A stretch of DNA of 64,000 nt, taken from assembly GCF_030406325.1 (NCBI RefSeq), contig NZ_JAUEQY010000025.1:1-64000 (forward strand), given 5' to 3'. Source of the DNA: Actinomadura sp. DC4 (lineage in GTDB: Bacteria; Actinomycetota; Actinomycetes; Streptosporangiales; Streptosporangiaceae). Of this stretch, positions 42,628 through 51,414 are shown piece after piece; positions within the stretch are counted from its first letter, which is position 1, and every line of letters starts with the position of its first letter. Under the pieces are notes generated by a model. It had not been told where the DNA came from. It searched no databases and worked only from the letters and a program-made list of their open reading frames with translations. A program made the translations under genes and the position numbers.

Positions 42628-44811
42628 TCAGGTGTGGTTCGGCTGAAGCTGAGGTTCGGCGCCCGGGGCCGCCGGCTCGTCGGCCGGTTCGACGGACAGG
42701 TGCGGGAGGACGCGGTCCAGCCACGTGGGCAGCCACCAGTTGGCCGGGCCGAACAGGTGCATCACCGCGGGCACCAGGACGGTCCGGAGGACGAACGCGT
42801 CCAGGGCGACGGCGGCCGACAGGCCGATGCCGAACTCAGCGATCACCCGCTGGCCGCCGAAGACGAACGCCACGAACACGGCGATCATGATGGTGGCGGC
42901 GGCCGTGATGACCCGGCCCGTCTGCGCCTGGCCGACGTTGACCGCCCGCGCGTTGTCCCCGCTGTGCACCCATTCCTCGTGCATCCGGCTGACCAGGAAC
43001 ACCTGGTAGTCCATCGACAGCCCGAACAGGATGGAGAGCATGATCACGGGCAGGAAGGCCTCGACCGGCCCGGCGGCGCCCACTCCGAGGGGGTCCGAGC
43101 CCCAGCCCCACTCGAAGAACGCCACGATCACGCCGAAGGACGCGCCCGCGGCCAGGATGTTCATCACCGCCGCGACGGCCGGGACCAGCAGGCTGCGGAA
43201 CGCGATCAGCAGCAGGATGAAGCCCAGCCCGATGATCACGCCGAGGAACAGCGGCAGCTTGCCGGTCAGCACGACGGCGAAGTCGTCGAAGATCGCGGTC
43301 TGCCCGCCGACGTACACCCTCATCGTCGTCCCGCGTTCCGCCGGGGGCACGACGTCGCGGCGCAGCCGGTCGATCAGGTCGGAGGTCTGCTCCGACTGCG
43401 GCGACGTGGTCGGGATCACCTGGATGATGCCGAGCCTGGAGCCGGCCGGCATCGGCATCGCCGCGGCGCCCGCCACCCCCCTGACCCGCCGTACCTGATC
43501 GGCCAGGCGGCCGAACGCCTGCTGGTCCGCCGCGGCCGGCGTCTCGGCGACGAGCTGGAGCGGGCCGTTGAAGCCGGGGCCGAACCCGGTGGCGAGCATG
43601 TCGTACGCCTGCCGGGTGGTGGTCGAGGACGGGTTGTTGCCCGCGTCGGAGGAACCGAGGCGGAGCGAGGCCACCGGCAGCGTCAGCACTCCGATGAGCA
43701 CGACCGCGACGGCGGACAGCAGGCCGGGCCGGCGCTCGACCACGCCCGCCCAGCGCTGCCACACAGTGCCGTCGTTCGCCGTGCCGGAGGCCAGCCGGCG
43801 GCGTTCGCGGCGGCTCAGCGTCCGCATCCCGAGGATGCCGAGCATGGCCGGCAGCAGTGTGATCGCGGCGAGGACGGTGGCGATGACCGTGGTGGCGGAC
43901 GCGATGGCCATGCCGTTCAGGAAGGTCATGCCGAGCACGAACATGCCGAGCAGGGCGATCACGACGGTGCCGCCGGCGAACAGCACGGCCCGCCCGGACG
44001 TGTCGACCGCCTTGACCACCGACTCCTCGACGGTCAGCCCCGCCCGCAGGCCGCTGCGGTGCCGCGTGACGATGAACAGGGCGTAGTCGATGCCGACGCC
44101 CAGGCCGATCAGGGCGCCCAGGATCGGGCCGATCTGGCCGATGTCCAGCACGTGCGTGAGCAGGCCCACCGAGATGAGCCCACCGCCGACGCCGGCGATC
44201 GCGGTCACGATCGGCAGCAGCATCGCGAACAGCGAGCCGAACGCGAGGAACAGCACGATGGCGGCGGCCAGCACGCCGATCGCCTCACTGCTGGAGGGCG
44301 GGACGCGTTCGGCGCCGCTGATCGGGTTGCCGCCGAGCTCGACCCGCAGCCCGGGCGTACGCGCCTGCTCGGCGGTGTCGACCACCCGCTGCACGTCGGC
44401 CTTCGGCAGCTTGTTCGCCAGCTCGCCGAAGGAGATCTGGGCGTAGGCGGTACGGCCGTCCTCGCTGATCTGCCGGGCGCCCGCCGGGTCGTACGGGCTG
44501 GTCACCCCGGTGACCGACGGCGACTTGGCGATCTTGTCCAGGACGGGTGCCATCCGCTGCCGCACGGCGGGGTCCCGTACGGTGCCCCGGCTCGTCCGCC
44601 ACACCACCGTGGCGCTGTCACCGCCCTGGGCCGGCAGGGACTTCTGCAGGAGGTGCAGGGCCGTGGTGGACTCGGTGCCGGGCAGGGAGAAGTTGTCGCT
44701 GTAGGCCGAGCCGACGGCCTTCGAGACGACGCCCAGTCCGCCGACGGCGACCAGCCACAGCAGTACGACGATGAGCCGGTGCCGATAGCACCAGCGGGCG
44801 AGCGCGGACAA
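42628..44811 (-). CDS. MMPL/RND-family membrane transporter
   Basis: 727 aa, opening MSALARWCYRHRLIVVLLWL with the first helix. It has the two-fold MMPL layout: a large extracytoplasmic loop, then helices containing LIGLGVGIDYALFIVTRHR. The second half carries FGLSMDYQVFLVSRMHEEW. These D-Y motifs are the proton-relay segments of MMPL exporters. It probably exports a lipid or hydrophobic compound, or a drug. It is the last gene before the terminator at 42583. A palindrome shared with the adjacent two-component system lies upstream (44894-44915), so it is the likely target of that system. Confidence 0.92.
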   Translation of the reverse strand: MSALARWCYRHRLIVVLLWLVAVGGLGVVSKAVGSAYSDNFSLPGTESTTALHLLQKSLPAQGGDSATVVWRTSRGTVRDPAVRQRMAPVLDKIAKSPSVTGVTSPYDPAGARQISEDGRTAYAQISFGELANKLPKADVQRVVDTAEQARTPGLRVELGGNPISGAERVPPSSSEAIGVLAAAIVLFLAFGSLFAMLLPIVTAIAGVGGGLISVGLLTHVLDIGQIGPILGALIGLGVGIDYALFIVTRHRSGLRAGLTVEESVVKAVDTSGRAVLFAGGTVVIALLGMFVLGMTFLNGMAIASATTVIATVLAAITLLPAMLGILGMRTLSRRERRRLASGTANDGTVWQRWAGVVERRPGLLSAVAVVLIGVLTLPVASLRLGSSDAGNNPSSTTTRQAYDMLATGFGPGFNGPLQLVAETPAAADQQAFGRLADQVRRVRGVAGAAAMPMPAGSRLGIIQVIPTTSPQSEQTSDLIDRLRRDVVPPAERGTTMRVYVGGQTAIFDDFAVVLTGKLPLFLGVIIGLGFILLLIAFRSLLVPAVAAVMNILAAGASFGVIVAFFEWGWGSDPLGVGAAGPVEAFLPVIMLSILFGLSMDYQVFLVSRMHEEWVHSGDNARAVNVGQAQTGRVITAAATIMIAVFVAFVFGGQRVIAEFGIGLSAAVALDAFVLRTVLVPAVMHLFGPANWWLPTWLDRVLPHLSVEPADEPAAPGAEPQLQPNHT

Positions 44812-44893
44812 GATGAAACCCCCACAGGTCGGTTAGGACAGAAATGATGGCGGCCCCCGGGGGCGCGGCCGTCCGCCTCGCGTAGGGTCTTGC

Positions 44894-44915
44894 GGCTACC
44901 GCGCCCGCAGTAGTC
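44894..44915. promoter_or_regulatory. Predicted response-regulator operator upstream of the MMPL gene
   Basis: A 22-bp imperfect palindrome (GGCTACCGCG, CC, CGCAGTAGTC) lies between the response-regulator stop and the exporter start, 83 nt before the latter. It matches the perfect version at 46871-46892 at 19 of 22 bases. Confidence 0.6.
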
Positions 44916-44925
44916 GCGGGCCGGT

Positions 44926-45606
44926 CTACTGCGCGGAGTGCCCGGCGGGGCGCACGAGCCCGGTCTCGTACGCCATGATCACGAGCTGCGCCCGGTCGTG
45001 CGCGCCCACCTTCGTCATGGCCCGGTTGACGTGCGTCTTGGCGGTGAAGGGGCTGATCCGCAGCCGCTCGGCGATCTCGTCGTTCGTCCGCCCGGCGGCC
45101 ACCATGATCATCACGTCGCGCTCGCGGTCGGTCAGCGCGGCCAGCCGTTCGTCGGCGTGGTCGGTCATCTCGAGGGTGCCGCTGAGGAAACGGGCGATGA
45201 GCCCGCGCGTCGCGACCGGGGACAGCAGCGCCTCGCCGCGCGCGATCACCCGGATGGCCTCCTGGAGCTCCTCGGCCTCGACGCCCTTGCCCAGGAACCC
45301 GCTGGCGCCGGCCCGGAGCGCGGCGAAGACGTACTCATCGATCTCGAACGTCGTCAGCACCAGCACGCGTACGGCGGCCAGGGTCTCGTCGGCGGTGATC
45401 TGCCGGGTGGCGGCCAGCCCGTCCATGTCCGGCATCCGGACGTCCATCAGCACGACGTCCGGTTTCGTCTCCCGGGTCAGCGCCACGATCTCCTGGCCGT
45501 TCGCGGCCTCCCCGACCACCTCGAGGTCGGGGGCGGAGTTCACGAGGACGCGGAAGCCCGCGCGTACGAGGGACTGGTCGTCGGCCAGCGCCACCCGGAC
45601 CGTCAC
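44926..45606 (-). CDS. NarL/LuxR-type response regulator
   Basis: 226 aa from GTG 45604-45606, overlapping the kinase stop (GTGA). The receiver has acidic residues in VALADDQSLVRAGF, phospho-acceptor Asp in VVLMDVRMPDMDG, and Thr/Lys in VLTTFEIDEY and SGFLGKG. The C-terminal HTH reads LTDRERDVMIMVAAGRTNDE then FTAKTHVNRAMTKVG. It is the partner of the histidine kinase. Palindromes before both the kinase and the MMPL exporter are its likely binding sites. Confidence 0.94.
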   Translation of the reverse strand: MTVRVALADDQSLVRAGFRVLVNSAPDLEVVGEAANGQEIVALTRETKPDVVLMDVRMPDMDGLAATRQITADETLAAVRVLVLTTFEIDEYVFAALRAGASGFLGKGVEAEELQEAIRVIARGEALLSPVATRGLIARFLSGTLEMTDHADERLAALTDRERDVMIMVAAGRTNDEIAERLRISPFTAKTHVNRAMTKVGAHDRAQLVIMAYETGLVRPAGHSAQ

Positions 45607-46814
45607 GCGGGGTCCAGCGTGAGCGGGGACGCGACGGCCGGCGAGGGCAGCGCGGCGGTGACGCGGAACCCGCCACCGGGCTCGGCGTCCGCACTGAAGC
45701 TGCCGCCGAGCGACAGCGCGCGCTCGCGCATCCCGAGCAGGCCGTGCCCGGTCCCGTCCGCTCGCGGCGGGGCGTTCGTCCCGGTGTCGGTCACCCTGAC
45801 GCGGAGCTCGCTGGGCAGGTACGTGAGGCGTACGACGGCGCCGGCGCCGGGCGCGTGCTTGCGCACGTTGGTCAGGGCCTCCTGGACGATGCGGTATCCG
45901 GCGAGGTCGACGGTGGCGGGCAGCTCACGCGGCTCGCCCTCGACCTGCTGCTCGATCGTCAGGCCGGTGGCGGTGAGGGCGGCGATGAGCTGCGGGAGCC
46001 GGTCGAGTCCCGGCATCGGTTCGGGCGCCCAGCCGGCGTCCGGCGGCCGGGTGTCCGGCTGGCGTAGGAGGCCGACGGTGGTCCGCAGCTCGTCCAGCGC
46101 CGACCGGCCCGCCCGCCGGATGTGGGCCAGCGCCTCCCGCGCCTGGACCGGCTCGGTCTCCATGACGTGCGCCGCGACGCCCGCCTGCACGTTGATCAGC
46201 GCGATGTGGTGGGCGAGCACGTCGTGCAGCTCCCGCGCGATGCGCAGGCGTTCTTCCATGACGCGACGGGCGGCCTCCTCCTCGCGGGTGCGCTCGGCGC
46301 GGTGCGCGCGCTCCCTGATCGCCGCGACGTTGCTGCGCTTGCCGCGCACCACCTCGCCCGCCACCGCCGCCAGCGCCGTCTCGGCGATGACGGTCAGGAT
46401 CACGTTGTCGAGCAGGGAGCGGCCGCCGAACGCCACCCCGGCGGCGGCCAGGATCGCCGCCGTGGCGCAGGTGACCGCCACACCGGCCCGCCGGGAGCAC
46501 CCGAGCACGACGGTGTAGACGGCGGCCATGCTGACGAACAGCAGCGGGCTCTTGCCGCCGCCGATCGCGAGGTAGAGGGCCGTCCCGGCCGTCGTGAACG
46601 CCAGGACCGCGCGCGGCCACCGCCGCCGGAGGACGAGCGCGCCCGCGGTCAGCGCCCCGACCGCGATCGCCGGTTCGTCCAGGGGCCCGACGCCGTATCC
46701 GCCCGACACCTTCGGGGCCGCGAGCGCCATGGCGAACAGGCCGACGGCGAGGACACCGTCGGCGGCGAGCGTATGGCGCCGGACGGCCCGCCTCACCTCG
46801 CTCAGCCGGCTCAC
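45603..46814 (-). CDS. NarL-type sensor histidine kinase (HisKA_3)
   Basis: 403 aa from GTG 46812-46814. The N-terminal ~150 residues have four to six hydrophobic helices and no large outside domain, suggesting sensing in or at the membrane. The phospho-acceptor His is in ERLRIARELHDVLAHHIALI. The ATP-binding region contains ALTNVRKHAPGAGAVVRL and GLLGMRERALSLGG. This DesK/NarX-like class often answers to envelope stress or membrane-active compounds, which fits the MMPL neighbour. Confidence 0.92.
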   Translation of the reverse strand: MSRLSEVRRAVRRHTLAADGVLAVGLFAMALAAPKVSGGYGVGPLDEPAIAVGALTAGALVLRRRWPRAVLAFTTAGTALYLAIGGGKSPLLFVSMAAVYTVVLGCSRRAGVAVTCATAAILAAAGVAFGGRSLLDNVILTVIAETALAAVAGEVVRGKRSNVAAIRERAHRAERTREEEAARRVMEERLRIARELHDVLAHHIALINVQAGVAAHVMETEPVQAREALAHIRRAGRSALDELRTTVGLLRQPDTRPPDAGWAPEPMPGLDRLPQLIAALTATGLTIEQQVEGEPRELPATVDLAGYRIVQEALTNVRKHAPGAGAVVRLTYLPSELRVRVTDTGTNAPPRADGTGHGLLGMRERALSLGGSFSADAEPGGGFRVTAALPSPAVASPLTLDPA

Positions 46815-46868
46815 CTCATCACCGTAGGCGCCGCCGGGCGCCGCGCCGTTCTCCCCAGGGAGGAGAGT

Positions 46869-46894
46869 GCGGCTACTGCGCTCGCAGTAGCCGC
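46869..46894. promoter_or_regulatory. Predicted response-regulator operator upstream of the kinase gene
   Basis: A perfect inverted repeat with arms GCGGCTACTGCG and CGCAGTAGCCGC and a 2-nt centre lies 55 nt before the kinase start. It could also act as a dapD terminator, but the second copy before the MMPL gene favours an operator. Confidence 0.65.
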
Positions 46895-46902
46895 CTCTCG
46901 CG

Positions 46903-47874
46903 TCAGTTGGCGTGCAGGACGCTGTTGAGCTCGATCCCGACGCCGACGCGCGGGACCGCCTCCACCGCGCCGGTCAGCGAGTTGCGGCGCAGCAGCAGCC
47001 CCGGCTGCCCGGACAGCTCCGCGGCCTTGACCACGTCCGAGCCGGGGAGCACGACCTTGGTGCCCGCGGTGACGTACAGCCCGGCCTCGACCACGCAGTC
47101 GTCGCCGAGGCAGATGCCGACGCCGGAGTTCGCGCCGAGCAGGCAGCGCTCGCCGATCGAGATGACCCGCGTGCCGCCGCCGGACAGCGTGCCCATGATC
47201 GACGCGCCGCCGCCGACGTCGGAGTTGGCGCCCACCACCACGCCGGCGGAGATCCGGCCCTCGACCATGGAGGGGCCGAGCGTGCCGGCGTTGTAGTTGA
47301 CGAAGCCCTCGTGCATGACCGTGGTGCCCGGTGCCAGGTGCGCGCCGAGCCGGACCCGTGAGGCGTCGGCGACGCGCACTCCGGACGGCAGGACGTAGTC
47401 GGTCATCCGGGGGAACTTGTCCACGCCGTCCACGGTGACCGGGCCGCGGGCGCGCAGCCGCATGCGTACCTGCTCGAAGCCCTCCACCGCGCACGGCCCG
47501 GCACTGGTCCACACGACGTTGGCCAGCAGTCCGAAGATGCCGTCCAGGTTGACGCCGTGCGGGCGGACCAGCCGGTGCGACAGCAGGTGCAGGCGCAGGT
47601 AGACGTCGTGGGCGTCGGCCGGCGGGTCGCCGAGACGGGCGATGTCCACCCGGACCGGGGCGGTCTCCACGCCGCGGAGCTCGTCCCTGCCGTACGTCAT
47701 GTGCTCGCCGAGCACCGCGGCGGCCTCGTCCGCGGGCAGGCGCCGCGACCCGCTCTCGGTGGTCGTGTCCAGTCTGGGGGCGGGAAACCAGGTGTCGAGC
47801 ACCGTCCCGTCGTCGGCGACGGTGGCGATGCCCTCCCCGACCGCCCCGGAGGCGGCGAATCCAGTCTCAGTCAC
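46903..47874 (-). CDS. dapD: 2,3,4,5-tetrahydropyridine-2,6-dicarboxylate N-succinyltransferase
   Basis: 323-aa trimeric left-handed beta-helix enzyme that succinylates tetrahydrodipicolinate in the lysine/meso-diaminopimelate pathway. The hexapeptide repeats are visible (VRLGAHLAPGTTVMHEGFVN, GRISAGVVVGANSDVGGGAS, ISIGERCLLGANSGVGICLG). The text matches the long actinobacterial DapD form. It is a housekeeping gene among accessory genes. No dapE or other dap gene is adjacent, so it appears to be a single-gene unit. Confidence 0.94.
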   Translation of the reverse strand: MTETGFAASGAVGEGIATVADDGTVLDTWFPAPRLDTTTESGSRRLPADEAAAVLGEHMTYGRDELRGVETAPVRVDIARLGDPPADAHDVYLRLHLLSHRLVRPHGVNLDGIFGLLANVVWTSAGPCAVEGFEQVRMRLRARGPVTVDGVDKFPRMTDYVLPSGVRVADASRVRLGAHLAPGTTVMHEGFVNYNAGTLGPSMVEGRISAGVVVGANSDVGGGASIMGTLSGGGTRVISIGERCLLGANSGVGICLGDDCVVEAGLYVTAGTKVVLPGSDVVKAAELSGQPGLLLRRNSLTGAVEAVPRVGVGIELNSVLHAN

Positions 47875-47956
47875 ACCGTAAACAGTAGCGACGCCGGGCG
47901 ACGCCCGACGTCACCGTCCCACCATGTGGGTCACTCCACTCTCGTAACGGCGGATC

Positions 47957-48562
47957 TCAGGCGCGGCTCTCGTTCCGCAGCACGGCGATGGCGGCTTGGT
48001 CCAGGGCCTTGGACACCCAGAAGGCCAGGTCGGCGCCGGCCCTCTCCGCCGCCTGTTCCCACCGCCGCTGCCGCTCCTGGTCGATGTTCATCCTCAGCAC
48101 GAACGTCGACCCCCGGCCGCGGGGCGACGTACGGCCGCCCTTGAGCTGCCGCCGGAGCTCGGTGACCGACCAGCCGTGGTGTTCGGCGCGGTCGAGCCAC
48201 TCGTCCTGTTCGTCGTCGACCAGCGTGACGACCTCGGCGTGGTGCTGCATGCTCAGCCTGTCCCGTCGACGGGACATCGGGAACGCGCGGGCGATCCAGG
48301 CGTAGTTCCGCAGCGTCTGGTACGACAGGCCCGTCCGGTCGACCGCGTGCCGATAGCGATCGGGGTAGGCCTCCCGCCCGTAGATCAGCCAGTCGGCCAG
48401 CCACCACGCGGACGCGTCGGAGATGACCGCGATCTCCTGACCGACGCTCACCCACGAGTCCAGCGGCATCGCGTCGGGAAGGGTCAGACTCGTCCGCCGG
48501 GTCAAGGCACGCTTGTCCAGCGAGAGCCGCTTGTCAGTGTTCGCAGCAACTGTCATCGCCAT
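47957..48562 (-). CDS. LmbU-family regulator
   Basis: 201 aa from ATG 48560-48562. The core matches LmbU-type regulators: LDSWVSVGQEIAVISDASAW, WLADWLIYGREAYPDRY, SYQTLRNYAWIARAFPMSRR and LSMQHHAEVVTLVDDEQ. LmbU activates lincomycin biosynthesis, and the family is found mainly in antibiotic-producing actinomycetes. The C-terminal part is a second helical segment (LAFWVSKALDQAAIAVL) that could aid dimerisation. No biosynthetic cluster is visible beside it, so its targets are elsewhere or unknown. Confidence 0.85.
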   Translation of the reverse strand: MAMTVAANTDKRLSLDKRALTRRTSLTLPDAMPLDSWVSVGQEIAVISDASAWWLADWLIYGREAYPDRYRHAVDRTGLSYQTLRNYAWIARAFPMSRRRDRLSMQHHAEVVTLVDDEQDEWLDRAEHHGWSVTELRRQLKGGRTSPRGRGSTFVLRMNIDQERQRRWEQAAERAGADLAFWVSKALDQAAIAVLRNESRA

Positions 48563-48973
48563 CTTCCTTCTCGTAACTGATCACGCGCGACAGATGTACG
48601 GACGCGCCCGGACCGGTGAGCGTGGCATCGCTCGTGCCCGCCCTCGGTCGCGGCGGCCGGTGCGGGCCGCGGGCGACGGTGTGTCATCCCTGTTCAGCAC
48701 GTGAAACAGCGGAGCCCCCTGCGCCGGCCGCATCCCGGCCGGCGAGCCGAACGATCACGGAGTGAGGACCCGGTCGCCGAGGAGCGCCGCCGTCCCGCGT
48801 GGGGACCGAACCCTTCGGGCGTCCTCTCCGAGATCGCGTTCCGAAGTGCGCCACGCCCCCTCCTCCATGATCCTCAAGTAGGGATTCTGGTCCTCGCGTC
48901 TGCACCGTTCCAAGTCCTGTCAGGCGTTGCATGAGAGTTGCAGCGCACCGAACGGGCTTCTAACTTGACCCGG
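48563..48973. other. Divergent intergenic region between the LmbU-like and GAF regulators
   Basis: About 410 bases show no convincing gene. An 8-bp CGCCGGCC/GGCCGGCG hairpin lies at 48722-48744, and CTGTT/AACAG arms flank a CACGTG at 48690-48709. The stretch presumably holds both promoters. Confidence 0.4.
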
Positions 48974-50350
48974 ATGGACGGCACATCGATGGCCCGGAAC
49001 CGTGAGATCGCCCTGGCCGGGGGCGACGCCCGCGGTGTGCGCGAGACCATCCGGGACTCATGGCAGCGTTCGCGGCGCCACGGCATCCGGCCCGACCGGC
49101 ACCTGCCGCCGATCGAGCTCCAGGAGGACCGGGTCGGCGACCTGCGCCGGGAGCATCCGCTGGTACGCGTCTGGCCGCTGCTGTGCGACACCATGCGCTC
49201 GGTGACCTCCGAGCCGGGCAACCTGATCTTCGCGAGCGACGCCGACGGCCGCCTCCTGTGGATGGACGGGTCAAAGGCCGACCTGCGCCGGGCCGAGCGG
49301 GTGAACCTCGTCCTGGGCGCGCGGTGGAGCGAGGAGGCCGCCGGCACGAGTGGCGTCGGCACCGCGCTGGCGCTGCGCCGCCCGTTCCAGGTGCAGGGCG
49401 CCGAGCACTACCTGTCCGCCGTCACCTCCTACACCTGCACGGCCGCGCCGATCCGCGACCCGATGACCGGGGCGCCGCTCGGGACCATCGACCTCACGCA
49501 CGCGACGCGGCAGTCCGACGCGGTGGTGCTGTCCCTGATGGCGACCGCGGCCAAGCTCGCCGAGGCCGAGCTGCGCACGGTCGCCCTCCAGCAGCAGGCC
49601 CGCATCCACGCGCGGTACGGCGAGCGTCTCTCCCGCCGGTCCGGCACGCACAGCGCCCTCGTCACCGCGGAGGGGCTCGTCGTGCACTCGGCCCCGCAGG
49701 GCTGGCTCCCCCCGCGCGTGCCGGGCGCGCTCGACGACGGGCCGGTCGTCCTCCCGACGGGCCAGTCCGTGATCGTCGAACGCCTCGCCCCGACCGGCCC
49801 GTTCCTCCTCGTCGGCCAGGCCGCGAGCGCCGATCAGGTCCTGTCGGTGGAGGCGCTCGGCCGCGACCGGGCCCGGCTGCGGGTCGCGGGCATGACGCAC
49901 GAGCTCGGCGGGCGCCACGGCGAGCTGGTCACCGTGCTGCTCGCCAACCCGGGCGGCCTGACCGCCGACGAGCTCCGGCGCGAGGTGTACGGGCCGGCGG
50001 GCAAGGCGGTGACGCTACGGGCCGAGCTCACCCGGCTCCGCTCGATCCTGGGCCACCGGCTGGCGTCCGAGCCGTACCGGCTCACGGGCGAGGTCGCCGC
50101 GGACTTCCTCGACCTGGGCGCCGACGTCGTCGCGGGCTCCCCGTCCGCTCTCCTCGACCGCTATCCCGGCCCGCTCCTGCCGAAGTCGGCGGCCCCGGGC
50201 GTGACCATGCTCCGCGACCGCCTCCACGAACGCCTCCGTGCCCGCCTGCTGGCCGCGGGCGACGTCGACAGCCTGCTCCGCTGGCTCAACACCCGCCACG
50301 GCCGCTCCGACGCGAGCGTCATCCGGTCCCTGGACCGCCTCCATGAGTAG
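48974..50350 (+). CDS. GAF-domain regulator with C-terminal winged helix
   Basis: About 458 aa from ATG 48974 (MDGTSMARNREIALAGGDAR); the ATG at 48989 and a TTG at 48938 are alternatives, and no strong ribosome site decides. The N-terminal part follows AcoR-like regulators: IRDSWQRSRRHGIRPDRHLP, then a GAF domain (NLIFASDADGRLLWMDGSKA, GTSGVGTALALRRPFQVQGA). The sigma-54 AAA domain of AcoR is missing. Instead a winged-helix end (LLANPGGLTADELRREVYGP, LTRLRSILGHRL) probably binds DNA. Such actinobacterial proteins often sit beside alcohol or aldehyde dehydrogenases, but none is adjacent here. Confidence 0.82.
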   Translation: MDGTSMARNREIALAGGDARGVRETIRDSWQRSRRHGIRPDRHLPPIELQEDRVGDLRREHPLVRVWPLLCDTMRSVTSEPGNLIFASDADGRLLWMDGSKADLRRAERVNLVLGARWSEEAAGTSGVGTALALRRPFQVQGAEHYLSAVTSYTCTAAPIRDPMTGAPLGTIDLTHATRQSDAVVLSLMATAAKLAEAELRTVALQQQARIHARYGERLSRRSGTHSALVTAEGLVVHSAPQGWLPPRVPGALDDGPVVLPTGQSVIVERLAPTGPFLLVGQAASADQVLSVEALGRDRARLRVAGMTHELGGRHGELVTVLLANPGGLTADELRREVYGPAGKAVTLRAELTRLRSILGHRLASEPYRLTGEVAADFLDLGADVVAGSPSALLDRYPGPLLPKSAAPGVTMLRDRLHERLRARLLAAGDVDSLLRWLNTRHGRSDASVIRSLDRLHE

Positions 50351-50356
50351 CGCCGC

Positions 50357-50687
50357 TCACCGCACGTCCACGACCACACAGGTGACGTTGTCGGGTCCCC
50401 CGGCATCGTCGGCCCTCTCCACGAGCAGCGCGGCGGCGCGCGCGGGGTCCTCGACGGTGCTGAGCCTGCCGCGGACGCCCCGCGCGTCCACGACCGAGAG
50501 CCCGTCCGTGCACAGGAGGTAGCGTCTCCGGTCCGCGCCTCACGGATCGACGGCTCCGGCACGTGTTCGACGCTTCGCCGAGACAGGCGGTGAGCAGGAA
50601 CCGCTCCCGGCTCTCGGCGGCCTCCTCCTCGGTCAGCCGACCGGCCTCGCCCCTGAGCCCAGGCCGGACACGAGACGATCGAACCAC
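50357..50687 (-). pseudogene. PP2C-type protein phosphatase, C-terminal remnant
   Basis: Three frames in a row read one PP2C C-terminus. Near 50660-50570 the text is GRLTEEEAAESRERFLLTAC. After a shift it is VPEPSIREARTGD. After a second shift, from ~50530 to 50357, it is YLLCTDGLSVVDARG, STVEDPARAAALLVERADD and GGPDNVTCVVVDVR then stop. The metal-site motifs TDGL and GGPDN are the family's hallmarks. The N-terminal ~150 residues with the first Asp motifs are gone, so this is a decayed copy. Confidence 0.7.
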
Positions 50688-50697
50688 GCTCCCCGCC

Positions 50698-51414
50698 TCA
50701 GGTGCCGGGTTCCGGCTCCCACTCGGCGCCGAGGTAGGCCACGCGCATGCGCGGGTCGGCGGTGAGTTCGGTGGCGGTGCCCGCGAGGACGATCTGGCCC
50801 AGTTCGAGGACGTAGCCGCGGTGGGCGATCTCCAGTGCCGCGCCCGCGTCCTGTTCGACCAGCAGGACGCCCGTGCCGCTCTCGGCGATGCCGGTCAGCC
50901 GCACCAGGATCTCGTCCACGATGACCGGCGCCAGGCCCAGGGACAGCTCGTCGATGAGCAACAGCCGCGGCCGGCCCATCAGTGCCCGCGCGATGGCGCA
51001 CATCTGCTGTTCCCCGCCGGACAGGTTCCCGGCGACCTGGTCGAGCCGCCCGGCCAGCGCCGGGAACAGGTCCAGTACGCCGGTGAGGTCCTTGTTGCGG
51101 CCGAGCCACCCGCCCAGGCGCAGGTTGTCCCGTACGGTCAGGCCGGGGAACAGCCGGCGGCCCTCGGGCACGTGCGCGACCCCCGCGGCGGCGATCGCCT
51201 CGACGCTCGCGCCGATCAGTTCGCGGCCGTCCACGGTCACCGAGCCGGCCCGGTCGGGGATCATCGCGGTGACCGCCCGCAGCAGCGTGGACTTGCCGGC
51301 GCCGTTGGGGCCGACGAGCGCGACGATCTCCGCCGCGTCGACCGTGAGCGCGACCTCGTGCAGCACCCGTACCCGCCCGTACCCGGCGGTGAGCCCCTCG
51401 ACCGAGAGCATCAT
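50698..51414 (-). CDS. Branched-chain-type ABC ATPase (LivF-like), system 3
   Basis: 238 aa starting MM at 51414 (ATGATG). The first ATG overlaps the LivG stop as ATGA. Walker A GPNGAGKST, signature LSGGEQQMCAIARAL, Walker B LLLIDELSLGLAPV and VEQDAGAALEIAHRGYVLE are visible. It is the last gene of the third importer. Confidence 0.93.
   Translation of the reverse strand: MMLSVEGLTAGYGRVRVLHEVALTVDAAEIVALVGPNGAGKSTLLRAVTAMIPDRAGSVTVDGRELIGASVEAIAAAGVAHVPEGRRLFPGLTVRDNLRLGGWLGRNKDLTGVLDLFPALAGRLDQVAGNLSGGEQQMCAIARALMGRPRLLLIDELSLGLAPVIVDEILVRLTGIAESGTGVLLVEQDAGAALEIAHRGYVLELGQIVLAGTATELTADPRMRVAYLGAEWEPEPGT

Noticed and set aside
39470-48562. A secondary-metabolite gene cluster (LAL regulator, MMPL exporter, LmbU regulator close together)
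   Set aside because: No polyketide, peptide, terpene or tailoring synthase gene is present between them; dapD and a two-component system intervene.
48690-48709. Palindrome around CACGTG with CTGTT/AACAG arms as an operator
   Set aside because: The inner and outer symmetries are off by one base and no second copy was seen, so it may be chance.
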